Of a stretch of 64,000 nt of DNA, positions 47,533-57,470 are shown piece by piece; the stretch's first letter is position 1; each line of letters begins with the position of its first letter. This stretch comes from Brachypodius melanocephalos (taxonomy: Eukaryota > Chordata > Aves > Passeriformes > Pycnonotidae): assembly GCA_013398615.1 (NCBI GenBank), contig VZSR01003816.1, forward strand, positions 13,103,029-13,167,028. The letters run 5' to 3'. A program made the position numbers and the translations under genes. Below the pieces are notes generated by a model. It worked only from the letters and a program-made list of their open reading frames with translations, was not told the origin of the DNA and made no database searches.

Positions 47533-49941
47533 GTTAGCTACTTCCATCTCACCTGCTTTTGCACTACGTGTTTGTGGTAGTTCCATGTGTCACACAATTT
47601 TGTCTGATTTTTTAATTATTATTTTTATTCATTGGCTTATGCTTTTCATTGGCATGGGTGTGTGAATGATTGCAGTATACTTTCTCTGTGCCATTGCATA
47701 CTAATTGGGTTTAGCGTTTTTAATTTTCTAATTAAGTCAGAATTCATCCTAAGAGTTTTTGTCACCTTAGCATTAAAATACCGGGGTTTTTTTTTACATT
47801 TATGCTTCCATGCTAACTTGCCTCTTTATGGTATTGAATAATCTGTGCAAGCTTGTGCTTCCTGTCAGATACATGTCCCACTGTGGAGGAAATCACATCC
47901 TGATTGTTTGCTAAAAGCTCAGAACTGTATTTACTAAAATGCATTTGTTCATAAGGCCCAAAGGTGCAGTGATTGGCAAGGTATGGTATTGACAGTCTGG
48001 GGGTGCCAGGTGTGCTGGAGCAGGAAAAGGAGAGTGCAAGATTCAGGTATTTCTTAATTTACCCTTCTCAGTCCTGTTTGTTTTAGCCCACGTGATGACA
48101 AACCGCTTTTTTAAATACATACAGTTTTTGCAAATGTTTCCTGCAGGATAACTCATAACTGGAAAGCATTAAGTTAAAAATTACTGAAAGCAATCTTAGC
48201 AGATTACAGAATTTTAAGAAACTCGGGTTTGTGTAAATGTTTTATCTGTCAAGGATTTAAGCAGCAAAAGTTCAGTTGCAACTTTAAATAGTTTTGGGAA
48301 GAATAGAGTAGGCTGTTCTGGCTCCTTGTGCTGTGCACCAAATGCAGTGTGTTGCCACATGTCATTTTTCAGTTTTGAGGGTGTTTTGTGTTCTCTGCTA
48401 GATACAAAAAGTCAGACCTAATACCTGCTTGTTTGTATCCTTAGTCTGTGAAGTTCATGAGTTGGGGAGGTTCAGGTAGGAATGCTCCAGAGCAGTGGCT
48501 CGTACTAGACATCACTAACACATTTCTGTCCATGAGAAAGACGTTGATCTAAGTAGTTTTGTGTGTAAAGGGAGAAAATCAGCTGAGTGGAAATTCATCA
48601 CTGTGTGCTGTTGGTGGATTGGCTCTGCACAAAACTGTGCTGCAGCTCCATGAGGGTAACAGAATTTCAGTAAATACAAGCTTGCTTTATGTATTCTGCT
48701 CTGTGCAAATTAGAGTTTGTTTTACCATTTCCTTCTGACTTGTAGTCCTAACCTGCATCTCTCTGTGCTGAATTCAGGCTGTTTGACATCTGTGTGCCTT
48801 TGTGTTGCTTTTAAAAGGGATGCTGTTACTGGGATGACCCCAGTGTGATCAAGATCTTGTTCTGTGCCGTTGGTTCTCTCGCTCCCAAGAGTGCACTCAG
48901 CTCTTTGATCAGTCCCTTAGCACAGGTTAAATGTCCTTTCTTAGAATACCAGGGTGAGAGTTGAAACCTTGAAGTTTGTTGGACAGTAGCTCAGACATGG
49001 TGGTATTCTGAGCAGGTTCTGGGGTGTGCTCAGTGAATCCCCATTCTCCCAGGGACAGTGGTGGCTCTGCAGGACTGTGGAGCTGCCAGACACTATCACA
49101 GTGCTCTGCCTGCGTGCCACGGGCCTTTCCCACTCCTCCTGTTCCAGACTGCTGAGCCACCATCCTTGTTTCTCTGGTGGAGTTACCAGGTGAAGCTCAG
49201 CTGAGTGCCAGGTGCTGAGGAGCAGTGGGTGATCCCTGCTCTGTGCTGCTCCAGCTCTGGGAGCCAGCGTCTTGGACTCAATTCTGTTTCACTGTAGGAT
49301 GAGTAATATTGATATCGATTAAAAATTAATTAAAAATAGACTTGTGCGTCAGTGCATTCTGAAAGCAGAACTTCAGATGGGTCTTGTGCTTTTTGTGCCA
49401 AGCTGTTGTTGTATAAAAGAAAAGATCTTGAATAACTTGCACTGAAGACTCTTGTACAATGTCTGTAACAGGGGTGGGCAGGTGTGTGTTCTGTGGCTGC
49501 TGTCACGCAGCAGTTGGTACTGCTGGGCCAGGGCTATGTCCTCTTGGAATTTCTGCCTTTCAGTGTGGTTTGGGGTTTTGTTTAGTATTGTGGTTTTTAA
49601 TATGCGTATGTGTTTTAGAAAATACTTTGTACGTGGTGATACAGAGCATTCTTTTAAAACATATTTCTCTGGAAGAAAAAGACCTTTAGGAGTCTCTGAT
49701 GTTTTTGTGAGAGCAGCTCTGCATGCTGGGAGGTGTTCTAGGTTGTGTGTGACAGCCTTTGGGCAGCTGTATTAGAGCTTTCTCTGTCACTTGCCATGAC
49801 TGTTGTTTTAACAGAAGCAAAATAATAAGCAAAATAATTCCTGGCTTAATATCTTCATACTTATTTTTTCCCTTTTCAGCTTAATTAAGTAATAATACTA
49901 AACTCATCATAACACTCTTGGGCTTTCCTTCTTCATTTTAG
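47533..49941 (+). other. TNRC6A intron after visible exon 5
   Basis: A 2.4 kb intron. I see no repeats, exons or RNA genes in it. Confidence 0.8.
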
Positions 49942-52527
49942 ATCTGAACCACAGTGGTCTAGGATCCCATTATGAAAATTCTCACTGGGGACCAGTCTCT
50001 TCAAATAGTGACTCCAGCACAAACTGGGATAAAGTTATCATAGACGGCTCTGACAAAGAAGCATGGCCATCAATCACTGGCAGTGACCCAGAGCTGACTT
50101 CAGAATGTATGGACACTGACTCTGCCTCCAGCTCTGGGTCAGAGAGGAACCTCGTTATCATGGCTTCAGGGAGCACGGGCGGAGAGGGCGATGGCATTCG
50201 CAATGGCATCGGACATGGGTCTCAGAATAAGTTTGTGGTTGGTAGCAACAGCAATAATGTGGGCAATGGAAGTATTAATGGGCCCTGGGGGTTATCCCAC
50301 GGGTCCATAATAAGCACATGTCAAGTTTCTGTGGATGCTCCTGACAGCAAATCTGAAAGTAGCAACAATAGAATGAATGCTTGGGGCACCATAAGCTCTT
50401 CATCAAATGGAGGGTTAAATCCAAGCACTTTGAATTCAAATGGCAACCATGGTGCCTGGTCCGTGTTGGAGAACAGTGGACATGCCCTGAAAGGGTCTGT
50501 GGGGAGTGGGAGTCCTGGCACAAGCATTCAGTGCAGTACCATAGGTCAGATGGCCAACAGCCAGAGTATTAACTCAAAAGTGGGTGCCTCAGCCCGCAGT
50601 TCCTGGGGAAGCCTTCAGGAAAGTTGTGATTCTGAAGTAAATGGTACAAGGAATGTTTCATTCAGTGGGCAACCTCAAAACCTTAACACTGAAATGAATG
50701 GACCAAATAACACTACTAACTTTATGACCTCTAGTTTACCAAACTCTGCTGGTTCGGTGCAGATGAACGAACTGCCCAACACTGCAGGGCCCGGGGCCTG
50801 GCGCGTGAGCACAATGAATCATTCTCAGATTCAGGCCTCTCCAGTGACAAACGGCACTTCCATCTCTCACCTGAGCAACGGTGAGGCCAAAACTGGCTCT
50901 TATGGTACTACCTGGGGTGCCTATGGTTCTAGTTACTCTGGAGACAAATGTCCAGGCCCAAACAGCCAAGCTAATGGTGACACTGTGAATGCAACTCTAA
51001 TGCAGCCGGGCGGCAGCGGGCCTGGCAGCACTAACTTTCAAATCAACGGGAATAAAGGCGCAGGGGTGTGGGAGGCAGGGACAGTCAGCTCCCAGAACAT
51101 GCCCTGGGGAAACGGGAACGGTGCGAGCGCTGGCGGGAGCAGAAGAGGATGGGGCAACCCCGCACAAAACACTGGCACCAACATTTCCAACGGGGAATGG
51201 AGCAAACTGCCCGGCAATCAGCATTCCAATGAAGGTATGAGCGGAAACAGCAGGAAGTTTACAAACGGATGGAAGTCTACTGAGGAGGAGGATCTCAACA
51301 GCCAGAGTTCTGCTCCCTCCCAGCTGGCTGAGCAGAGCAGCACATGGGCCAAAACAGGTACAGGGGACAGCGAGGGGAGCTCCGAGACCACCGGGTGCCA
51401 TGAGGACAGAGCAGCCACCGAAGGCCAGAACCGAGAGAGGAGGAAAGTTGACCAGCACACGTTACTCCAAAGCATAGTGAACAGAACTGACTTAGATCCA
51501 CGTGTCCTTTCCAACTCTGGTTGGGGACAGACTCCAATCAAACAGAACACTGCCTGGGATACCGAAACATCACCGAGGGGTGAAAGAAAAACTGACAATG
51601 GGACAGAGGCCTGGGGAGGCTCTGTGACACAGACTTCCAGCTCAGGGGGGTGTGTGGATAGACCTAACCCTAATAATAACGATACCTCATCTGTATCGGG
51701 GTGGGGAGATCCAAAGTCTGCTACAAGGTGGGGAGACTCCAAAGGGTCAAACAGCCAAGGGGGGTGGGAAGAAGATTCTGCTGCTACAGTAATGGTCAAG
51801 AGCAATCAATCATGGGGAAGTGGCAAAGAGGAGAAGTCATCCTGGAATGACACACCGAAGATGAAGCAGGGATGGGGAGATGGACAGAAGGCCAGCCAGG
51901 GTTGGGCAGTGTCTGCTGGTGATAGCTGGGGTGAAAACTCCAGAAGTAACCACTGGGGTGAGGCAAAGAAATCCAGTTCCGGAGGCAGCAGCAGTGACAG
52001 GTCGGTGTCTGGTTGGAATGAGCCGGGTAAATCAAATTCTGTTACTTGGGGAGGCAATAATGCAGCCCCAAACAACTCTTCAGGATGGGATGAGCCTGCA
52101 AAGTCTAATCAGAGCCAGGGCTGGGGAGACCCTCCGAAATCCAATCAGCCTCAAGTCTGGGGGGACTCGTCAAAGCCAGTCAGCTCTCCTGAGTGGAACA
52201 AACAAGATGTTGGCTCTTGGGGAGCCCCGTCTGCCACGAACAAACCCCCGGGGTCTGGCTGGCTGGGGGGGCCAATGCCAGCCCCCGCAAAGGAGGAAGA
52301 GCCCACGGGCTGGGAGGAGCCATCCCCCGAATCCATACGCCGCAAGATGGAGATTGATGATGGAACTTCTGCTTGGGGTGATCCGAGCAAGTACAACTAC
52401 AAAAATGTGAATATGTGGAATAAAAATGTCCCTAACAGTAGCAGCAATTCAGACCAGCAAGCACAGGTACATCCGCAGCTACTGTCTTCAAGTGCCATGT
52501 CTAGCAAGGAGAGCAGCTCGGGTTCTG
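49942..52527 (+). CDS. TNRC6A: TNRC6A visible exon 6 (giant GW-rich Argonaute-binding exon)
   Basis: A 2586-base internal exon (862 codons), far above the usual vertebrate size, with acceptor TTTTAG and donor TCTG|gtaagc. It begins D-L-N-H-S-G and contains many WG, GW or related Trp motifs in Ser/Asn/Gly-rich disorder, for example NAWGT, GPWGL, RRGWGNP, SGWGDP, TRWGDS, QGWGDG, NHWGE, SAWGDP. These Trp residues insert into pockets on the Argonaute PIWI lobe, which is established for the family. A conserved block near 51463-51560 includes LDPRVLSNSGWGQTPIKQN. Near the end comes EEPTGWEEPSPESIRRKME, also strongly conserved. An in-frame Met at 50109 (MDTDSASSSG) could serve as start of a shorter isoform. 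The frame runs 23 codons into the next intron before a stop. Confidence 0.97.
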
Positions 52528-53334
52528 GTAAGCCTGGCTTTTACCCAAATTTGTGTTTTCTGTTCATTATAAAGCACTCTTTTAGTCTTGCTTCTTAGAA
52601 GGATATTTTAGTTTCGAAGTGGAAAGGGCAAAGTGACAATGAATTACAGTTTCTTATTAAAGAAATGAACACCATTGTCACTGAGCATTGATATTTTTTT
52701 ACAGACTGGGAGATGTGCTCTAGTTTTAAATAACTGAAGTAATAAGGGCTAAACAGCTCTGCTTGAGTTCTGGGGAGTGGGAACACAGAGAAAATTCTTA
52801 AAAATAGTGCCTGAGGATTGAAATGTTTTCCTAAATGATTCTAAATCAGCTAAAATTCCATTTTGGCAATGAGCCTTCAAAAAAAAAAAAGTTGAGCTTC
52901 TGCAGGGCAGAATGAAGGGTGATGGGTTTATAAGGATTTGGTATCAGACTTTCTGGTCTTGTAGCTTCATGAGCAGTGAATAACAATTTTGGAGAGGAAG
53001 TTAATGGGATATAGGAAGTATTTTGTGCTGTGTCTCTTTTTCAAGTGCCAAATGGGATCACTTACATGTAACAATCAGCTCTTAGCTTAATATCTTAGAA
53101 ATTTGTATTATCAGAATGTAATTCTGTAAATACAAAATTTGTATTTTTGGGATTACTTTTATTAATGGAACATCTTGCAGTTGTAACAGTGACCCTCACA
53201 CAAAATGGAAATATGTGCTCACATGCTTTTTACTGTGTGTTAAGGATATAGAAAAGGCAAAACACTTGAGTCTCTTTAGCTAGCTTTAAAATCCTGTTCA
53301 AGATGATGCAAATAACTCCCCCTGCTTTGCAAAG
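52528..53334 (+). other. TNRC6A intron after visible exon 6
   Basis: An 807-base AT-rich intron. The exon 6 frame continues for 23 codons into it before a stop, so retention would truncate the protein before the silencing domain. No AATAAA signal was noticed after that stop. Confidence 0.8.
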
Positions 53335-53499
53335 GTTGGGGAGAGCCTTCTGCTCCAGCCACTACTGTAGATAACGGGACCTCGGCGTGGGGCAAGCCCA
53401 TGGACACTGGTACGAGCTGGGGAGAGCCTGTCAGTGATGCAGGAGGCACCTCTGGCTGGGGAAACACTTCTCTTGGGCAGCAGCCTCCAAATAAACCTG
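53335..53499 (+). CDS. TNRC6A: TNRC6A visible exon 7 (GW repeats continued)
   Basis: A 165-base exon, phase 1 to 1, with acceptor TTTGCAAAG and donor CCTG|gtgagt. It reads GWGEPSAPATTVDNGTSAWG and continues with two further WG motifs (TSWGEP, SGWGNT). It extends the Argonaute-binding Gly-Trp region. The human protein appears to repeat the first WGEP twice, so this copy is slightly shorter. Confidence 0.94.
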
Positions 53500-53636
53500 G
53501 TGAGTGCTCTCAGTGTGCTTAGAAGGGTGCAATACCTCTGTGGAAGCTTTTAAGCGTTTTTGCCTTGCAGTAGACGTCAAACTGTTTGGTGAAGCTGCTG
53601 CTGAAATGTTCACTACTGGGTTGTTTTCACCTCCAG

Positions 53637-53812
53637 GGCCTAAATCTATGCAAGATAGTTGGTGTGGAGATGATATGCCATTGACTGGCAGTCGTCAGAC
53701 CAGCTGGGAGGAAGAGGAGGATGTCGAGATTGGAATGTGGAACAGCAGTTCCTCACAAGAAGCTAACCCATCGTTAAACTGGCCACCCTACATGAAAAAA
53801 ATGCCCACAAAG
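53637..53812 (+). CDS. TNRC6A: TNRC6A visible exon 8 (acidic linker)
   Basis: A 176-base exon with acceptor TTTTCACCTCCAG and donor AAG|gtgagg. It encodes PKSMQDSWCGDDMPLTGSRQ, an acidic run WEEEEDVEIGMWN, and NWPPYMKKMPTK. The intron before it is only 137 bases and the one after it 159 bases. The human reference protein, as I recall it, carries a short basic insertion right after this exon; nothing in the 159-base intron encodes one. Confidence 0.94.
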
Positions 53813-53971
53813 GTGAGGAGCAGCTCAGGGCAAGGAGTGCTGTCATTTCTGAAAGCTAAGTCAGATGGGATTACTTCACTTACACTGCGCACTTTAATTT
53901 TCATTCTTAACACTCTGTGATATAATTAAAGTAGGATCTGAGTATCACAGGAATGCATTTCTGTTTTCAAG

Positions 53972-54052
53972 GGAATGATGAAAGGTGGAAATAAACAAGA
54001 TGAAACATGGATCAATCCATTCATTAAGCAATTCACAAATCTCAGTTTTTCA
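53972..54052 (+). CDS. TNRC6A: TNRC6A visible exon 9
   Basis: An 81-base exon, phase 0 to 0, with acceptor TTTTCAAG and donor TCA|gtaagt. It reads GMMKGGNKQDETWINPFIKQ and ends FTNLSFS. It lies between the Argonaute-binding and silencing halves. No catalytic motif is visible. It closely matches the human protein with a few conservative changes. Confidence 0.94.
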
Positions 54053-55581
54053 GTAAGTATTTGTCTCTGTCTGGCTTTGCTGCCTTTCCACAGTGCTTGT
54101 TAAAATACAACAGACATTGAAATGCTCAACTGCCAAGTGTTCGTTTTCATCGTGGTTTTCTTTTTACTTGGGTTTGTCTCCCTTGTCACCCATCCCTTTT
54201 CTGTGCATTCTCATTACAAAAAAACCTCTTTATTGATGAAAAGTAGTTTTGTAACCACTACCCAGGTATTCATCCCATAGCCTGATGCTTTACTGCATTC
54301 ACATGGGAGTTCTGGTGGGGGAACCTGTTCTTGACTGGATGGCAACTGAAGGGAGGAAATGCTTTAAAATAGCATCTGACTGTCTTGATTTTTATTTCTT
54401 GCAGTTTTGAATTGTAGTAGTGTGCAAGAATCTCTTTGTTTTATCTTTAAAAATATTTTTATTGTGATTTATTTTATTACTCCAGAGAGAATCACCAGAA
54501 GAAACCATACAGAGCAATAAGATGGACATGTCTGGAGGTAAGAACGGTAGAACCGAGCTGGGCTTTATTGCTTTTCCTTCCCACTCTCTTTTACCTTATA
54601 TCCTTCTGTAAATTACATTTTTGAAATGATATAGTAGTGTATATGTAGCTATATATAGTTAAGTATATATTTCCCTAAAGAAAAGGAATGTCCTTTTAGA
54701 GAAAAGTGTTTGTGTGTGTGAGTAATGCTGCACAGAGAATCACCTGGTTGCTATAGGAATATTGGCCATGTATCAAACTAAGCTTATTCATATTTATATA
54801 TGTTAAACTGACAGAACGATGAGAGGATGTTTTTAGGGCGTGGTGGGTTTGTTTCTTGTAATATAAATATCTTGATTGCCCTCCGGGCACCTCTGCTGAG
54901 TATAAACAGAAACATACCAAATCCCACACTGGCTCATTGGGTTCATTCTTGGAAACACGTGTTCGGTTCTAAGAACTAAATCCTGAATGATAATTTTGGA
55001 AACGTTTAAACCTGAGTGTAAAATGATTTGAGAGCAGTTATAGTTTATTTGATTCCATTCACTGTTAGGATTTCTTTAGCAAATAAAAGATAGTATAATT
55101 CTTAATACATTAATAACACTCTACTATGATGATAGAATGTTTAACTAAAACTAATTGCAGCATTGTAGTTTTTAGTGTAGTTACTCTCTCTTTATTCCAC
55201 TTCAAAATTGGGTATTTTCACTTTGGAGCTCTTAGTCTTTTGGGTAAAGGAATTGTTGTTTGAGTTTTAGATTTAGATTTTAATTTAGTATTAATGGTGA
55301 GCTTGATATTTAAATTATTGAAAGTTTAAACAATTACACGTTCTTGGTTTTAAGAGAAAGCTGAGAGTGGTATTTGTGCAAAGCCTCGCAAAATCTGTTG
55401 GTGCTGATTCCATGCCTCAGTTGTGTGTTGGTACATGGGGTTTCCTTTCCCTTTCCAGTGAGTGCTCAAGTGCTGTTTGTTTTGTGAGTGTCCTGCCCGA
55501 GGGCAGTGTCAGGTCAACTCCCCAGGCACGGGTGGGTGCTGGTGAGGTTCTGGGGGTGTTGAGCTGCCTCTGTGCCCCCAG
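54053..55581 (+). other. TNRC6A introns around visible exon 10
   Basis: Two AT-rich introns (54053-54485 and 54538-55581) flank the 52-base exon 10. No repeats or extra exons recognised. Confidence 0.8.
54486..54537 (+). CDS. TNRC6A: TNRC6A visible exon 10
   Basis: A 52-base exon, phase 0 to 1, with acceptor TTACTCCAG and donor GGAG|gtaaga. It reads RESPEETIQSNKMDMSGG when joined onward. Small, polar and probably disordered. Confidence 0.93.
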
Positions 55582-55724
55582 GGTTACTGCAGGACAAGCG
55601 GATGGAGATGGACAAGCACGGCCTGGGCGTGGGAGATTACAATCGTGTGGTTGGAAAGGGCCCTGGTGCTCGTCCCCAAATTCCCAAAGAGTCTTCCATG
55701 GATCGCGGTCCTTACTTCGATAAG
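55582..55724 (+). CDS. TNRC6A: TNRC6A visible exon 11
   Basis: A 143-base exon with acceptor GTGCCCCCAG and an unusual donor AAG|gtcggt, which has C at the third intron position. It encodes LLQDKRMEMDKHGLGVGDYN, then RVVGKGPGARPQIPKESSMD and ends PYFDK. It agrees with human TNRC6A apart from a Met-to-Leu change at its first residues. Confidence 0.94.
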
Positions 55725-56050
55725 GTCGGTGGCTGTCCCACGGGGCACTGCTGAGCTGCTGCCACTCTGCAGTGGCCTGTGTGAGCTTTCTGCAGTGGTG
55801 CAGGGGGGGCTGAGGGCTGGCTGGTTAACCCAGAATATAGGTCTGTTCTTTTTAACTCACTGATACATGATACTAAGCACTTTCTGCAGCCCTTCGTGGT
55901 GCCAATGACTAACCTGATCTCTTTTGTTTTCTGCCTATTTCCTGCTGGTGCTGGACTGTCCTGTGACTCTTCCCTTCTGCTCCTGCCATGGTTTCTCCCT
56001 CTGCTTGCTTGCTGGCTGGTTGTTGCGCCTCGGTTTGTCTGTCCCATCAG
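55725..56050 (+). other. TNRC6A intron after visible exon 11
   Basis: A 326-base intron. A pyrimidine-rich stretch rich in CTGCT and TTGCTT words precedes the exon 12 acceptor. Nothing else seen. Confidence 0.75.
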
Positions 56051-56197
56051 GATGGCATTGTAGCAGACGAGTCCCAAAACATGCAGTTTATGTCCAATCA
56101 AAACATGAAGCTTCCCCCTTCAAATAATGCACTACCTAACCAAGCCCTGGGCTCCCTAGCAGGGCTGGGTATGCAAAGCTTGAATTCTGTTAGACAG
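56051..56197 (+). CDS. TNRC6A: TNRC6A visible exon 12
   Basis: A 147-base exon, phase 0 to 0, with acceptor TGTCCCATCAG and donor CAG|gtaagg. It reads DGIVADESQNMQFMSNQNMK and ends MQSLNSVRQ. A disordered Asn/Gln/Met-rich linker leading into the silencing domain. Confidence 0.95.
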
Positions 56198-56366
56198 GTA
56201 AGGCTGTGTGCATATCCGTGATGTTACTTGACAGCATTTAATGCCTTTTGATATAACATTGTACCTGCTTGTGTGATTGATGCCTGTTTAATAGTAATTG
56301 AAATGTGTGGGGTGGGAGAAGCAGCAGAGGAGGTTTATTGTCACTGACTGCCCATCCTTTCCCCAG

Positions 56367-56504
56367 AATGGCAATCCCAGTGTGTTTGGTGTTGGGAATA
56401 TAGCAGCACAGCCCAGGAGCATGCAGCAGCCTCCAGCACAACCTCTTAATTCATCTCAGCCTAATCCACGTGCTCAAGTGCCTCCTCCATTACTCTCCCC
56501 TCAG
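56367..56504 (+). CDS. TNRC6A: TNRC6A visible exon 13
   Basis: A 138-base exon, phase 0 to 0, with acceptor TTTCCCCAG and donor CAG|gtaagt. It encodes NGNPSVFGVGNIAAQPRSMQ followed by a Pro/Gln-rich run ending VPPPLLSPQ. Such Pro-rich disorder flanks the middle domain of GW182 proteins. Confidence 0.95.
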
Positions 56505-56719
56505 GTAAGTGATACAGGAAACACTCTGTGTATAAACTATCTAAATGCTGCTTCAGAAAATTGTTCCTTGTTTGTTGGTCTTGCTGGTATTTATTCTGTA
56601 GATATTTGGGAGCACATTTGGCTTGAATGTGTTCAGGCGTCTGTTGACCAGATGTTGTAGTATTCTCCATATGCTGGACTAAGCAAACCCCTCACCTCTG
56701 GCCCTGGTGTGTGTTGCAG

Positions 56720-56848
56720 GTTCCAGTATCATTACTGAAGTATGCACCAAACAGCGGTGGCCTGAGCCCACTTTTTGGCCCACAACAGGTAGCCATGTTG
56801 AATCAACTGTCCCAGTTAAACCAGCTTTCCCAGATCTCCCAGTTACAG
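56720..56848 (+). CDS. TNRC6A: TNRC6A visible exon 14 (Q/L repeat helix)
   Basis: A 129-base exon, phase 0 to 0, with acceptor GTGTTGCAG and donor CAG|gtgagc. After VPVSLLKYAPNSGGLSPLFG it carries a regular Leu/Gln pattern, LNQLSQLNQLSQISQLQ, which continues into the next exon as RLLAQQQ. The spacing suits an amphipathic helix. Confidence 0.95.
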
Positions 56849-56942
56849 GTGAGCTAGCCAGGCTGGTTGCTGGCTGTGCAGTGTGAAGGGGTGAGTGTTT
56901 GGTGTCACTGTGGTGTTGCTAACCCCTGACCCTGTCTCGCAG

Positions 56943-57020
56943 CGGCTGTTGGCTCAGCAGCAGAAGGCGCAGCCTCAGAGGAGCGTGCCTTCTGGGGGTC
57001 GGCAGCAGCAGGAGCAGCAG
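56943..57020 (+). CDS. TNRC6A: TNRC6A visible exon 15 (Gln-rich)
   Basis: A 78-base exon, phase 0 to 0, with acceptor CTGTCTCGCAG and donor CAG|gtaaag. It reads RLLAQQQKAQPQRSVPSGGR and ends QQQEQQ. It is short, Gln-rich and symmetric, so it could be skipped without a frame change. Confidence 0.94.
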
Positions 57021-57259
57021 GTAAAGAAACTCTTCCATTTCCACTTCCCAAACTCTCCTGAGAACTGCTTTTCATCCTGAGCTGCATTTCTTGCTGTGAC
57101 TCGTACTGAAGTGTGCAGGGAGTTTGGCAGGCTTTAAAGGAGGGACTGAGTGCTGGGGTTTGGCTGTGCAGGACGCACAGAGGGGCATTTCATTCTCGTT
57201 CTCAAAACATGGAAAAGCTTTTGCTCATTGATGTTGTAACTGCTCTCTTTTGTTTTAAG

Positions 57260-57470
57260 GGTCGATCTCTTAGTATGCAGCAACAGATGATGCAACAGTC
57301 CCGTCAGCTTGATCCAAACCTGTTAATGAAGCAGCAAACTCCACCCTCTCAACAGCAGTCACTCCATCAGCCCTCCATGAAATCCTTCCTTGAGAATGTC
57401 ATACCCCACACTACTCCTGAGCTGCAAAAAGGGCCATCACCAATCAATGCATTCAGCAGCTTCCCCATAG
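57260..57470 (+). CDS. TNRC6A: TNRC6A visible exon 16 (Q-rich middle domain)
   Basis: A 211-base exon with acceptor TTTTAAG and donor ATAG|gtgggt. It begins GRSLSMQQQMMQQSRQLDPN and ends ELQKGPSPINAFSSFPI. It contains a Gln-rich stretch and a conserved segment around MKSFLENVIPHTTPELQKGP, part of the bipartite silencing domain. Confidence 0.95.
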
